This document shows, one piece after another, positions 9,747 to 18,731 of a stretch of DNA of 64,000 bases. Numbering within the stretch: the stretch's first letter is position 1; each line of letters begins with the position of its first letter. The notes beneath the pieces were generated by a model. It saw only the letters and a program-made list of their open reading frames with translations, was not told the origin of the DNA and did not search any database. Source of the stretch: Granulicella pectinivorans (GTDB lineage Bacteria > Acidobacteriota > Terriglobia > Terriglobales > Acidobacteriaceae). Location: NCBI RefSeq assembly GCF_900114625.1, contig NZ_FOZL01000001.1, positions 434,001-498,000 of the forward strand, given 5' to 3'. The translations under genes were made by a program, and so were the position numbers.

Positions 9747-10136
9747 ATGCCCTACCCCACAAACCTCAAATACACCAAGGAACACGAGTGGATCTCCGTC
9801 GACGGTTCCATCGGCACCGTCGGCATCACCGACTACGCCCAGAACTCGCTCGGCGACATCGTCTTCGTCGAACTGCCCAAGGTCGGTGACACGCTGACCG
9901 CCCACGCGATCTTCGGTTCGGTTGAATCCGTGAAGGCCGTCTCCGACCTCTATTCGCCAGTCTCCGGCACCGTCACCGCGATCAACGAAGCGCTCAACGA
10001 TGCCCCCGAGACCATCAACACCGAAGCCAACACCACCTGGATCATGAAGATCGAGCTCTCCGACCCAGCCGAGGTCGAAGGCCTTCTCTCCTCCACCGAC
10101 TACGACACCTTCACCAGCGAAGAGACCGGACACTAA
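9747..10136 (+). CDS. gcvH: Glycine cleavage system H protein
   Basis: 129 residues. It is the lipoyl-carrier protein that shuttles the aminomethyl group between the P, T and L proteins. TKEHEWI near the N-terminus, the lipoylated lysine in GSVESVKAVSDLYSPVSG (the Lys of ESVKAV, about residue 60) and the C-terminal WIMKIEL...LLSSTDYD are diagnostic. Length matches the family. The gene is five bases upstream of gcvPA. The lipoamide dehydrogenase (L protein) is not in this window, as is usual. Confidence 0.97.
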   Translation: MPYPTNLKYTKEHEWISVDGSIGTVGITDYAQNSLGDIVFVELPKVGDTLTAHAIFGSVESVKAVSDLYSPVSGTVTAINEALNDAPETINTEANTTWIMKIELSDPAEVEGLLSSTDYDTFTSEETGH

Positions 10137-10141
10137 GACCT

Positions 10142-11473
10142 ATGCGCTACCTTCCAAAATCTCCCACCGACCGTGCGGAGATGCTTGAAGAGATCGGCGT
10201 CGCGACGATCGACGATCTCTTCGCGACCATCCCCGCGGAATACCAGCTCAAGCGCGACCTCGCCATCCCCCGGCAGCACGGCGAGAGCGAGATCATCGAC
10301 CGCTTCAAGGGCTATGCCGAGAACAACGCCACCGGCTACGCCAGCTTCCTCGGCGCGGGCGTGTACAAGCACTACAAGCCCGTCATCATCGACTCGCTGG
10401 TGCAGCGCGGCGAGTTCCTGACAAGCTACACGCCCTACCAGCCCGAGATCGCGCAAGGCACGCTCCAGGCCATGTTCGAGTTCCAGACCATGATCTGCGA
10501 ACTGACCGGCATGGAGATCGCCAATGCCAGCATGTACGACGGCTCGACCGGCGCGGCAGAGGCGATCATGATGGCCGTCCGCGTCACCGGCCGCAACGCC
10601 GCCGTGATCGCTCGCACGGTGCATCCGGAGTACCGCGAGGTCGTCGCCACCTACGCGCAGCACCAGGAGATCCCCACCACCGAGGTCGGCTACACCGCCA
10701 ACGGACGCGTGGATCTTGAGGCGCTCGACGCAGCCATCAACGCCGACACGGCATGCGTCCTCATCCAGTCCCCCAACTTCTTCGGGACGATTGAAGACGT
10801 AGCCGCCATCGCCGCGATCGCACACGCGAAGGGCGCCCTGCTGATCGTCTCGATCGCAGAAGCCATCTCGCTGGGCGTCGTCAAGCCTCCCGTCGAGGCC
10901 GACATCGTCTCCATGGAAGCCCAGTCGTACGGCGTCTCCATCGGCTACGGCGGCCCGTACTGCGGCGTCATCGCCTGCAAGGAAAAGTTCCTCCGCCAGA
11001 TGCCCGGACGCCTCATCGGCGAGACCAAGGACGTCAACGGCAAGCGAGGCTTCGTCCTTACGCTCTCCACCCGCGAACAGCACATCCGCCGCGAGAAGGC
11101 CACCTCGAACATCTGCACCAACCAGGCCCTTGTTGCGCTGATGACGACCATCTTCCTCACCGTCTACGGCAAGGAAGGCATGAAGGAGCTGGCCGAGCAA
11201 AACCTCGCGAAATCGGCATACCTGAAGAGCGTTTTGGCGGATAAAGGAAACGTCCTCTTCGACGGAGCACCCCGCTTCCACGAGTTCGTTCTCGACTTGC
11301 CTCAGAACGCCGAAGCCACCAACGCGAAGCTCCTCGACCACAAGATCATCGGCGGCCTCCCGTTGGCCAAGTGGTACCCCGAGCTTGGCCCCAACGCCAC
11401 CCTCTGGTGCGCCACCGAAGTCACCACCCGCAAGCAGATGGACGCAGCATCCGCCGCGCTGGCAAAGGCATAA
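10142..11473 (+). CDS. gcvPA: Glycine dehydrogenase (decarboxylating) subunit 1
   Basis: 443 residues, the N-terminal half of a split P protein. Opening MRYLPKSPTDRAEMLEEIGV, SFLGAGVYKHYKPVIIDSLV, YTPYQPEIAQGTLQAMFEFQT and the later GFVLTLSTREQHIRREKATSNICTNQAL region match GcvPA. This half has the aminotransferase fold but no PLP lysine; the PLP lysine is on subunit 2. Together they decarboxylate glycine and load the remaining aminomethyl group onto GcvH. Subunit 2 is 677 bases downstream, separated by two small genes. Only five bases separate this start from the gcvH stop. Confidence 0.96.
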   Translation: MRYLPKSPTDRAEMLEEIGVATIDDLFATIPAEYQLKRDLAIPRQHGESEIIDRFKGYAENNATGYASFLGAGVYKHYKPVIIDSLVQRGEFLTSYTPYQPEIAQGTLQAMFEFQTMICELTGMEIANASMYDGSTGAAEAIMMAVRVTGRNAAVIARTVHPEYREVVATYAQHQEIPTTEVGYTANGRVDLEALDAAINADTACVLIQSPNFFGTIEDVAAIAAIAHAKGALLIVSIAEAISLGVVKPPVEADIVSMEAQSYGVSIGYGGPYCGVIACKEKFLRQMPGRLIGETKDVNGKRGFVLTLSTREQHIRREKATSNICTNQALVALMTTIFLTVYGKEGMKELAEQNLAKSAYLKSVLADKGNVLFDGAPRFHEFVLDLPQNAEATNAKLLDHKIIGGLPLAKWYPELGPNATLWCATEVTTRKQMDAASAALAKA

Positions 11474-11475
11474 CG

Positions 11476-11820
11476 ATGGATATTGAAGAGATCGTAGGAC
11501 AGGAGCTGGTGGCGGTGGAGTTCGTACAGGACTTCGTCCGCCTCCGCTTCGAAGGCCCGGTCTTCAGCCTCTACGCGTGGCCCTTCGTCCTGCTGACTGA
11601 CTTCTCGGTTGGATACGGCGAACCCGAGTACCGCAACGCCCTCTGTGCGCAGATCGGCCAGAATGTCACCAAGGCCATCTTCGACGAAGGCGTAGCCCTC
11701 ACCATCGAACTCGAAAACGGAGTGGCCTTCGGCCTTTCCCTGCGCGAAGAAGAGTTGGACAACCCAGTTGCCGGAGCCTACTCCGAAGCCGGCGACCTGG
11801 CGGACGAAGAAGAATTCTAG
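11476..11820 (+). CDS. Hypothetical protein between gcvPA and gcvPB
   Basis: 114 residues from ATG 11476, two bases after the gcvPA stop (TAA CG ATG). The open frame extends further upstream but only inside gcvPA. Sequence MDIEEIVGQELVAVEFVQDF, then RLRFEGPVFSLYAWPFV, GYRN-type middle and an acidic C-terminus ending EAGDLADEEEF. No signal peptide, membrane segment or catalytic motif is visible; the predicted beta-strand alternation (VRLRFEG, FSLYAWPFVL, LTIELENGVAFGLSL) suggests a small beta-sandwich or binding protein of the kind often annotated as DUF. The tight spacing implies translation coupled to gcvPA. Function unknown. Confidence 0.7.
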   Translation: MDIEEIVGQELVAVEFVQDFVRLRFEGPVFSLYAWPFVLLTDFSVGYGEPEYRNALCAQIGQNVTKAIFDEGVALTIELENGVAFGLSLREEELDNPVAGAYSEAGDLADEEEF

Positions 11821-11846
11821 CCGCCTCAGAAGCAGAGAGGAGAACC

Positions 11847-12074
11847 ATGAAGCCACTCACCACCGACGACCCCAAGATGTACGCCGAAGTCCATCAGGAG
11901 AATCGCCTCATCGTCTGGCAGCTCGCCGCTCTCGTGCCTATCCTCGCTCTGTTTTTCTGGGTCATGAAGAGCCCCGACGGTAAGATCGGCCCACGTATCC
12001 TGCTCCTGATGTCCACTCTGATGTTTGCCCTCACCATCAAACTAGCTCGTGACCGCAAAGCCTCCGCGAAGTAG
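11847..12074 (+). CDS. Small two-helix membrane protein in the gcv operon
   Basis: 75 residues. A soluble N-terminus (MKPLTTDDPKMYAEVHQENR) precedes two hydrophobic segments at about residues 23-40 (VWQLAALVPILALFFWVM) and 49-64 (RILLLMSTLMFALTIK), and a basic C-terminus (LARDRKASAK). AGAGGAGAA lies just upstream of the ATG. It is positioned between the two halves of the P protein, 26 bases after the preceding gene. Why a membrane protein should sit in a soluble-enzyme operon is not evident. Function unknown. Confidence 0.65.
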   Translation: MKPLTTDDPKMYAEVHQENRLIVWQLAALVPILALFFWVMKSPDGKIGPRILLLMSTLMFALTIKLARDRKASAK

Positions 12075-12150
12075 CCAGGATGAGTCACTCCAACCGCAAG
12101 CCCGTCGGCACCGAAGTCCCGAATAAGTTCGTCACGCTGGAAAGGTTCCA

Positions 12151-13695
12151 ATGTCAGATAAATTCGTAGGCACTCCCAAGAAAGTCACCACCCACGTCAA
12201 CCAGAACGAGGACCTCATCTTCGAGAAGTCCTCCCCCGGCAAGAAGGCCTATCGCCTCGCCGAGCTGGACGTGCCCGCCATCGACGCTGCCACTTTACTC
12301 GGCGCAGCCGTGCGCGACGACCTCGGCATCATGCCCGAGCTCTCCGAGATCGAGATCATCCGCCACTTCACCCGCCTCTCAACCTGGAACTACGCCATCG
12401 ACCTCGGCATGTACCCGCTCGGCTCCTGCACCATGAAGTACAACCCCCGCGTCAACGAGTTCGTCTCGCGCCTCGAGGGCATCGCCGAAGCGCACCCCTA
12501 CCAGCCTGAGAGCCTCTCGCAAGGCTGTCTCCAGATCATGAAGACCCTCTCCGACGCTCTCGTCGAGATCACCGGCATGGACACCATCACGCTCCAGCCC
12601 GCAGCCGGAGCTCACGGTGAGTTCACCGGCATCCTCCTGGTGCGCGCCTATCACGAGAGCAAGGGCAACGCTCGCAAGAAGATCCTCATCCCCGACTCCG
12701 CCCACGGCACCAACCCAGCAACGGCAGCGGTCTGCGGCTACCAGGTCCAGAACCTCAAGTCGAACGCCCTCGGCATGGTCGACCTCGAAGAGCTCGAGCG
12801 CCTCGTCGACGAAGACACCGCCGCCCTCATGCTCACCAACCCCAGCACCATCGGCGTCTTCGAGTCCGAGATCCACAAGATCGCCGACATCCTCCACGCC
12901 AAGGGCGCCCTGCTCTACATGGACGGAGCCAATATGAACGCCCTCGTCGGCAAGACCCGCCCGGGCGACTTCGGCGTCGACGTCATGCACCTGAACCTCC
13001 ACAAGACCTTCTCCACCCCGCACGGAGGCGGCGGTCCGGGTTCCGGCCCGGTGGCCTGCAAAAAGATCCTCGAGCCCTTCCTCCCCACGCCCGTCGTGGT
13101 CGAGAAGGCCGATGGCACCCTGGGGCTTGAATACAACCGTCCGCAGACCGTAGGCCGCGTCCGCATGTTCTACGGCAACTTCGGCATGTTCGTCCGGGCC
13201 CTGGCCTACATCCTCGCCAACGGCCCCGACGGCCTGCGCCAGACCACCGAAGACGCCGTCCTCAACGCCAACTACATCCGCGCCAAGCTCCTCGACACCT
13301 TCGAGCTGCCCTACAAGTCGCCCTCCCTCCACGAGGTCGTCTTCTCCGACAAGCTCCAGGCCAAGAACGGCGTCAAGACCGGCGACATGGGCAAGCGCCT
13401 CATCGACTACGGCTTCCACGCCTACACCGTCAGCTTCCCGCTGGTCGTCTCGGGGGCGATGATGATCGAGCCCACCGAGAGCGAGTCCCGCGAGGAGCTC
13501 GATCTCCTCATCGACGCCCTCAAGCAGATCGCCCGCGAGGCTGAGGAGAACCCCGAGCTGGTCAAAACCAGCCCCCACACCACCCGCCTCCAGCGCCTCG
13601 ACGAGACCACCGCCGCCCGCAAACCCATCCTCCGCTGGAAGGCACCCATCGCCTCCACCCCCCTGGTCGCCGACACCGCCGCCAAGGAGTGGTAA
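12151..13695 (+). CDS. gcvPB: Glycine dehydrogenase (decarboxylating) subunit 2
   Basis: 514 residues, the PLP-bearing half of the split P protein. NYAIDLGMYPLGSCTMKYNPRVNE, PAAGAHGEFTG, PDSAHGTNPATAA and the PLP site LNLHKTFSTPHGGGGPGSGP (Lys in NLHKTF) are all intact; the C-terminal PTESESREELD is typical. It pairs with GcvPA to bind and decarboxylate glycine. It is the last gene of the operon and is followed by a strong palindromic terminator. A 29-codon frame overlapping its start (from 12080) is noted separately as rejected. Confidence 0.97.
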   Translation: MSDKFVGTPKKVTTHVNQNEDLIFEKSSPGKKAYRLAELDVPAIDAATLLGAAVRDDLGIMPELSEIEIIRHFTRLSTWNYAIDLGMYPLGSCTMKYNPRVNEFVSRLEGIAEAHPYQPESLSQGCLQIMKTLSDALVEITGMDTITLQPAAGAHGEFTGILLVRAYHESKGNARKKILIPDSAHGTNPATAAVCGYQVQNLKSNALGMVDLEELERLVDEDTAALMLTNPSTIGVFESEIHKIADILHAKGALLYMDGANMNALVGKTRPGDFGVDVMHLNLHKTFSTPHGGGGPGSGPVACKKILEPFLPTPVVVEKADGTLGLEYNRPQTVGRVRMFYGNFGMFVRALAYILANGPDGLRQTTEDAVLNANYIRAKLLDTFELPYKSPSLHEVVFSDKLQAKNGVKTGDMGKRLIDYGFHAYTVSFPLVVSGAMMIEPTESESREELDLLIDALKQIAREAEENPELVKTSPHTTRLQRLDETTAARKPILRWKAPIASTPLVADTAAKEW

Positions 13696-13716
13696 ATCAA
13701 ACTCTGCACAACAGGA

Positions 13717-13744
13717 AAGAGGCCGCCTGATCAGGCGGCCTCTT
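13717..13744 (+). terminator. Terminator after the gcv operon (probably bidirectional)
   Basis: A perfect 28-base palindrome with 14-base arms (AAGAGGCCGCCTGA and its complement) centred at 13730/13731, starting 22 bases after the gcvPB stop. The DUF2911 gene on the other strand ends 21 bases beyond it, so it can end both converging transcripts. The downstream T run is short (CTCTTCGTTG). Confidence 0.8.
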
Positions 13745-13764
13745 CGTTGAAGCACAGTATCGAA

Positions 13765-14331
13765 CTACATCACCACAACCGTGACCCACACGTCCGTGGT
13801 CTCCCACTTCACATGCAGCTCCGTCTTGTTTCCGGACGTGTGCTCGAACGAGATCGACATCACCTCCTGCGGCGAGCCAATCGTCTTCTTCATCATTGGA
13901 GTTCGCCCAAGATCGAATCCTTCGGGGTAAGGAATGCCCCACTCGCCCGTCTTCTTGCTCACAATCAGCGTCCACTCCTTGGCAGTCGGCAGCGTGAACA
14001 GCGTATACGTACCCGCCGGAACCATCAGCTTTCCAATCATCACGCCCTCTGGCAGCACAATCGTCGTCGCCGGATTCGCGCCTGTACGCCAAACCTCGCC
14101 ATAGGGGACGATCTCCGGTCCACCCAGGTGGCGTCCACGCAGCGAAGGCGCGCTGTAGCTTACGGTAACCGTCTTGCCGGCCAACGTCGTCGTGGCGGTC
14201 GCCGGTGGTGACAGCGGAGCCTTGCCCGCCGGAGCCATCGGCATCGACATCTGGGCGTTCGCAAAAGGTGCGAGCGAGGCAGTAGCCAGCAAGCCCGTAC
14301 AGACAGCAGAAGAGAGTGTGCGCAGGAACAT
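13765..14331 (-). CDS. DUF2911 domain protein, secreted
   Basis: 188 residues from ATG 14331; the frame is open to 14406 but the signal peptide MFLRTLSSAVCTGLLATASL...ANAQ starts here. The mature part carries the DUF2911 core: VTVSYSAPSLRGRHLGG, PYGEVWRTGANPATT, GKLMVPAGTYTLFTLP and GEWGIPYPEG. These proteins are common secreted beta-sandwich proteins in Acidobacteria and Bacteroidetes; no activity is known. It converges on the gcv operon across a shared hairpin and is divergent from the tRNA gene. Confidence 0.85.
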   Translation of the reverse strand: MFLRTLSSAVCTGLLATASLAPFANAQMSMPMAPAGKAPLSPPATATTTLAGKTVTVSYSAPSLRGRHLGGPEIVPYGEVWRTGANPATTIVLPEGVMIGKLMVPAGTYTLFTLPTAKEWTLIVSKKTGEWGIPYPEGFDLGRTPMMKKTIGSPQEVMSISFEHTSGNKTELHVKWETTDVWVTVVVM

Positions 14332-14438
14332 AAGTGGGAGATCTCGCTTTCGTGGAGGCCAATGGCGCTCCTGTTGATGCTGCGTGGTGCGGCGCACCTC
14401 TGTCAACTCGCCGCCTGATCGTGTACGATTCTAATTAG

Positions 14439-14515
14439 GCGCCCGTAGCTCAGCTGGATAGAGCGGCAGCCTCCGAAGCTGTAGGTCAGAAGTTCGAATC
14501 TTCTCGGGCGCACCA
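14439..14515 (+). tRNA. tRNA-Arg (anticodon CCG)
   Basis: A complete cloverleaf of 77 bases: acceptor arms GCGCCCG/CGGGCGC (14439-14445 and 14505-14511), D-arm GCTC...GAGC, anticodon stem GCAGC/GCTGT with loop CTCCGAA giving anticodon CCG (reads CGG), T-arm AGAAG-TTCGAAT-CTTCT, discriminator A and an encoded CCA end. A possible -10 box TACGAT lies at 14424-14429, but the -35 match (TGTCAA, 14401-14406) is poor. It is followed by a strong hairpin. Confidence 0.96.
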
Positions 14516-14538
14516 TCTTAGACTCACGCAGACAAACA

Positions 14539-14573
14539 AAAGCGGCTCCGGAGAAACTCTCCGGAGCCGCTTT
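14539..14573 (+). terminator. Strong hairpin between tRNA-Arg and the TonB receptor gene
   Basis: 16-bp perfect stem (arms 14539-14554 and 14558-14573) with a 3-base loop AAC. On the plus strand it ends in TTTCTTGTTG; on the minus strand in AAA-complement TTTTGTTTG. It lies 24 bases after the tRNA and 18 bases after the stop of the converging receptor gene, so it probably terminates both. Confidence 0.85.
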
Positions 14574-14590
14574 CTTGTTGCTGTTGCGCG

Positions 14591-17500
14591 TTAGAACGAC
14601 AGCTTGGCCGAGATCTGCAATTGACGCGGGCCATAGAGGCTGTTGCCCGTGGTGGAGGGAGCACCGAACGCCGAGGAACCGGTTCCGGTAAAGGGCAGAA
14701 TGCATCCCTGCAGTGCTGAGCCAGCCGGAGCTGCACCACCCGTCGGGCAGTAGGCCGCTGTCGCGCCTGTAGCTGCCGTCGAGGTGTACTGCGAGTAGGT
14801 GCCATTCACGCCGGTGATGATGCGGTTGTTCATCACGTTGAAGGCCTCACCGATGAGCTGGAACTTGACCCGATCCCAGATCGGAATCTCACGCGTGACG
14901 CGCATATCCCAGTTGTAGTAGCCCGGCGCGTAGATGCTGTTGCGTCCGATCTGCGGGGGACGGCCGGTCGTCGCAATACCCGAACCGGAGCTGATCGCAC
15001 CACCGTAGATGTTGCCGCCCGAGCCATAGCTGCCCGCGCCGCCGGAATAGACCGTGCCGCTCATCGCCAGGAAGATCGGCTGACCACCCGAGGCAGTGAA
15101 GCCGGTCGAGAACAGGAAGTCGTCCAGGCCATGCTTCACCCACTTGTTGTCTTCCATGATCTTGGGCTGGTACACAGCGCTCATCACGAAGCGATTGCGG
15201 ATATCGATATCGGAGTTTCCGTTATCGCGGCTGAACTTGTTCGGATCGAGCGGGGTGTCGCCGCCGTAGAACGTACCGTTCGTACCCTGGACCTGACCGG
15301 TATCGGTCGCGTGCGACCAGGTATAGTTACCGATCAGCTCAAGACCGTTCCGGAAGGGACGGCGAACGCTTACAGCAAGCGAGTGATACCAGGTGTTCGC
15401 AACCGAAAAGCCCGTGTTGTAGGACTGCAGAGCAGGGTTGATACGATCCGAGATCAGGTAGACGGGAACCGTAATCTGGCTCACCAGGTTATGGGCAGCC
15501 GTGCCATCGAGTACATTGTAGCTGCGCAGACCATGCGGCGTCTGTCCAACCAGGTTGGCATCGACGAAGACCGGGAGGCGCATACCGCGCGTTCCAACGT
15601 ATCCGACCGAAAGGGACATCTTGCCCGGAAGCTGCTGTTCGATACCAAGCTCCGCCTCATGCGCGTACGGAGGAACGAAGTTCGGATCGAGACCATGGAA
15701 GCTCTGCGAGCCAAGCGCGCCCGAACCCGAGACAGCAGGCTGCGTCGCACCGGTCGGAACCACAGCCGTCGAAAGCGGCGGCCCCGGCGGAAGGAAGGGG
15801 ACGTTGGGGAACTGCAGACCGACCGCAGCCGCACTCGACGCGGTGCAGGTCGAACCGCAACCGGTGAAGTTGTAGTTGACCTGGATCACGCCGTTCTCGA
15901 CGCGCATCGCGTAGTACGTCGAACCCTGGTTCAGGGCAGAGAACAGACCGTAGCCCGCGCGAACTACCGTACCCTCGTAAGGCGACCACGCGATACCGAT
16001 ACGCGGCTGCACACGGCTCGTGTTCTTGATCGTGCTGCTGTACTTGGTCGAAAGCGCACCGTAGTTGGTGTTGTTCTTGATCGGAGGGGGCGTAATCTGG
16101 ATGTCGTACCGCACGCCCACATTGACCGTCAGGTTCGGAAGAATCTTCCAGGAGTCTTCGGCGAAGCCATCGAACATCTTCATCCAGAAGTCATCGAGAC
16201 CGGCCTTCGCAGGCGGATTCAGCACGTCGACCGTCTGCACAAAGCTGGTGAAGTGGTATCCCGCATAGGGATCCGTGTTGCCCGGCTGGCCACGGAAGCT
16301 ATCAGCGGCCCAGTTCGCGAAGTTCGTCTGGTTGTTCGTGCCCGAGTAGCTATAGATGCCGCCACCCTGGAACAGGTTGATCATGACCTCGTGGACGAGG
16401 TTCACATCGCCACCGAACTTGAAGGTGTGGTGGCCGCGCGAGGTCGAAAAGACATCGGTGAACTGCGTGCGCTTCTCGTCCGGTTCAGCCGTACGCGGAA
16501 GAGCGTTGGGCATGCCGTAGGTCAGGGTTCCGATCCCGACGCTCGGAGCAGCGGCATTCGCGCCAGCCGTCTCGAGATCGCGTCCGTACTGGAAGTGAAC
16601 CTGGTTGATGGAACGTCCGGAGATCTGCGTGGTCAGGCCCGCAATCAGGAAGCGCTCATGGTAGCTGGTCGGACCGTTCGTGGTCGGCGAGCTGCCCGAG
16701 AAGGTGCTGGCTCCACTGTAGCCGTAGGTCGAATCGAAGTTCGCGCCGTTGAAGTTAACGAACATGTCGTTCTTCGAGTTGATGTGCCAGTCGATACGCG
16801 GGAACAGGATGTTCTGCTTTGAGAAGCGCGTCGGAGCGCCGAAACCGTTGTTCAGGATGAAGTTGATCGCCGAAGCGCACTGCGTGCTCGTAATCGTCGT
16901 CGGGCACTGCGTCGGGGAGATCAGCGTTCCACCCGAGTTGCTTGCGGTCGGCGTCTGCGTGATCGGATTGTTGTTGTAATAAAGTGCCTTGCCCACGCGA
17001 CGGAAGCCGTCATAGGTAAACCAGAAGAACAGACGATCCTTGATGATCGGTCCGCCCACCGAGCCACCGAACTGCTGCTGCTGGTGAATCGGCTGCGTCA
17101 GCAGGAACGCCGCTGCCGCCGTGTTCGTCGTGTTGAACTTCGCGTTGTACTTCGTCTGCGGATCGAGCGCATTGAGAGTCGGGTAGCGCAGATAGTAGAA
17201 CAGATCGCCGTGGAGGGTGTTCGTTCCCGACTTGGTGATCGCGTTCACCTGGCCGCCGGCAGCCTGACCGAACTCGACGGAGTAGTTCGAGGTCTCAGCC
17301 TGGAACTCCTTGATCGCATCCAATGAATAAACATAGGGTGCACCCGAAGAACGGCCACGCGCCTCGGAGAACAGCATCTGGTTATTGTTCGCGCCGTCCA
17401 CATAGTTCTGGTTGTACAAACCCGAGATACCGCGGAAGCTCACCATGCCCGTGCCGCCGTCCGGCACGACGTTCGGCGTGTTCAGAACGAAGGAGCTCCA

Positions 17501-17977
17501 GTTACGGCTCGCGACGGGAAGGTTCCCAATCAACTGCTGTCCGATGGTCTGCGAGACTTCGGTCTTATCCGTATCCAGAATCGGAGCGTCGCTGGTGACC
17601 TGAACCTGCGTGCTCACAGAACCGGCCGTCAGCACAGCATCGACGCTCAGAATCTGACCAACCGTCACTGAAAGATCCTTACGATCGACCTTGCTGTACG
17701 CTCCGCCGCCGATGATCACTTCGTAGTGGCCGGGCTGAAGAAACGAAGCGGTGTACTCACCAGCACCCGTAGTGGTCACCGTACGGGAGATGCCGGTATC
17801 CGTGTTGATGATGACGACCGTCACGTTCGGCACAAGCGCGCCCGTCGAGTCCTTAATGGTTCCGGCAATATTGCCCACGCCCGACGTCTGCGCGGAGGCC
17901 GGAATCAGGCTGCCTAGAAAGACCAGGGCGGTCGCTGCAAAGGTACAGAACCGTTTGGTAGAGAGGGGAAGGGTCAT
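14591..17977 (-). CDS. TonB-dependent receptor, Oar-like, with carboxypeptidase-regulatory domain
   Basis: 1128 residues from ATG 17977 (an earlier in-frame codon at 18031 adds an unlikely leader). Signal peptide to about residue 30 (FLGSLIPASAQ); a carboxypeptidase regulatory-like beta-sandwich at about 35-115 (GNIAGTIKDSTGALVPNVTV, TTTGAGEYTASFLQPGHYEV); a plug region at about 120-250 (VQVTSDAPILDTDKTEVSQT, GGQVNAITKSGTN); then a long barrel with Gly/Asn/Ser-rich loops ending in the outer-membrane signature QLQISAKLSF with a terminal Phe. This Oar/CirA-like class is greatly expanded in Acidobacteria and is thought to import plant-derived oligosaccharides or siderophores. No SusD-like partner is adjacent. 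The substrate is unknown. Confidence 0.93.
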   Translation of the reverse strand: MTLPLSTKRFCTFAATALVFLGSLIPASAQTSGVGNIAGTIKDSTGALVPNVTVVIINTDTGISRTVTTTGAGEYTASFLQPGHYEVIIGGGAYSKVDRKDLSVTVGQILSVDAVLTAGSVSTQVQVTSDAPILDTDKTEVSQTIGQQLIGNLPVASRNWSSFVLNTPNVVPDGGTGMVSFRGISGLYNQNYVDGANNNQMLFSEARGRSSGAPYVYSLDAIKEFQAETSNYSVEFGQAAGGQVNAITKSGTNTLHGDLFYYLRYPTLNALDPQTKYNAKFNTTNTAAAAFLLTQPIHQQQQFGGSVGGPIIKDRLFFWFTYDGFRRVGKALYYNNNPITQTPTASNSGGTLISPTQCPTTITSTQCASAINFILNNGFGAPTRFSKQNILFPRIDWHINSKNDMFVNFNGANFDSTYGYSGASTFSGSSPTTNGPTSYHERFLIAGLTTQISGRSINQVHFQYGRDLETAGANAAAPSVGIGTLTYGMPNALPRTAEPDEKRTQFTDVFSTSRGHHTFKFGGDVNLVHEVMINLFQGGGIYSYSGTNNQTNFANWAADSFRGQPGNTDPYAGYHFTSFVQTVDVLNPPAKAGLDDFWMKMFDGFAEDSWKILPNLTVNVGVRYDIQITPPPIKNNTNYGALSTKYSSTIKNTSRVQPRIGIAWSPYEGTVVRAGYGLFSALNQGSTYYAMRVENGVIQVNYNFTGCGSTCTASSAAAVGLQFPNVPFLPPGPPLSTAVVPTGATQPAVSGSGALGSQSFHGLDPNFVPPYAHEAELGIEQQLPGKMSLSVGYVGTRGMRLPVFVDANLVGQTPHGLRSYNVLDGTAAHNLVSQITVPVYLISDRINPALQSYNTGFSVANTWYHSLAVSVRRPFRNGLELIGNYTWSHATDTGQVQGTNGTFYGGDTPLDPNKFSRDNGNSDIDIRNRFVMSAVYQPKIMEDNKWVKHGLDDFLFSTGFTASGGQPIFLAMSGTVYSGGAGSYGSGGNIYGGAISSGSGIATTGRPPQIGRNSIYAPGYYNWDMRVTREIPIWDRVKFQLIGEAFNVMNNRIITGVNGTYSQYTSTAATGATAAYCPTGGAAPAGSALQGCILPFTGTGSSAFGAPSTTGNSLYGPRQLQISAKLSF

Positions 17978-18326
17978 GGGTTGCGTGGCTCCAATAAGGG
18001 GTGGGTCGGTTTGGTCTCGCGTCAGGCACATGCGATCGGCCTGGACGTCGGACGGGCGTTATCTGGTTGTGTGCCCGAATGCTCGCTGCGGGCAGTTGAG
18101 CAGTTAAAAAAGGAGACGGCTCAAACGCCGATGCCGATCCGGACATGCCCAAAAAATCGAAATTTCGTCTGGTACCTCCAGCCTCATGCCTGACGGCGCG
18201 GATGTCAAGCGGAAAGCGAAACACAGAAATCCCCACGGAGGCCTTTCCATGAAAGCGGAAAATCCCCCATTTTCTGCTTCCCCCAGCACAAACCCTTTGG
18301 CGTCAACGCCCCATCACGCCACTTCG
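17978..18326. other. Non-coding gap upstream of the TonB receptor
   Basis: About 350 bases between the receptor start and the end of the DUF2237 gene, both on the minus strand. It should hold the receptor promoter and 5' leader. I see an AT-richer stretch near 18105-18175 but no convincing -35/-10 pair, no riboswitch and no gene. A 46-codon plus-strand frame from 18249 with a good GGAGG was considered and rejected. Confidence 0.5.
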
Positions 18327-18731
18327 TCAGTGCAACTGGTCCGGGATCACCGCGAACTGAATCAGAAGGTCGAACGGCACAATCTTTAACGTGTTTTCAT
18401 GCGTCGCCTCAAGCACAATCGGACACGCCGCTCCAGCCTGCTGTACCTGGAGCCAACGCGCCGCGCACACGCACCACCGGTCGCCCGGCTTCAGCCCCGG
18501 AAACCCCCACTGCGGATGCGGCGTCGTCAAGTCGTTGCCCAGCGCCTTCGACGTCGCAAGGAACTTCTCATCCACGATGCAGCACACCGTATGCACCCCA
18601 AGATCCTCCGGACCCGTATTGCAGCAGCCGTCCCGGTAGAAACCGGTCATCGGATCGCAGCCGCACACCTGCATCGGCTGCCCAAGTACATTTTTGCCAC
18701 GCGGAGAAGGTTGAACCGATTCAGTAGCCAT
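18327..18731 (-). CDS. DUF2237 family protein
   Basis: 134 residues, cytoplasmic. It contains the complete DUF2237 pattern: NVLGQPMQVCGCDPMTGFYR, DGCCNTGPEDLGVHTVC, GNDLTTPHPQWGFPGLKPGD and RWCVCAARW, followed by VVLEATHE-type sequence (IVLEATHENTLKIV). The many conserved cysteines (CGCDP, DGCC, VCC, CVC) suggest metal binding, but no function has been assigned to the family. Length matches. The gene is on the same strand as the receptor and the ABC-F gene but is separated from both by non-coding DNA, so it is probably transcribed alone. Confidence 0.88.
   Translation of the reverse strand: MATESVQPSPRGKNVLGQPMQVCGCDPMTGFYRDGCCNTGPEDLGVHTVCCIVDEKFLATSKALGNDLTTPHPQWGFPGLKPGDRWCVCAARWLQVQQAGAACPIVLEATHENTLKIVPFDLLIQFAVIPDQLH

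Noticed and set aside
12080..12169. 29-codon frame ending inside the start of gcvPB
   Set aside because: AGG is directly against the ATG, the peptide has no recognisable feature, and it overlaps gcvPB. It could be a leader peptide but there is no support.
18249..18389. 46-codon plus-strand frame with GGAGG seven bases upstream
   Set aside because: It runs antisense into the conserved C-terminus of the DUF2237 gene and its Pro/Ser/Thr-rich sequence matches nothing; the good ribosome-binding site is probably chance.
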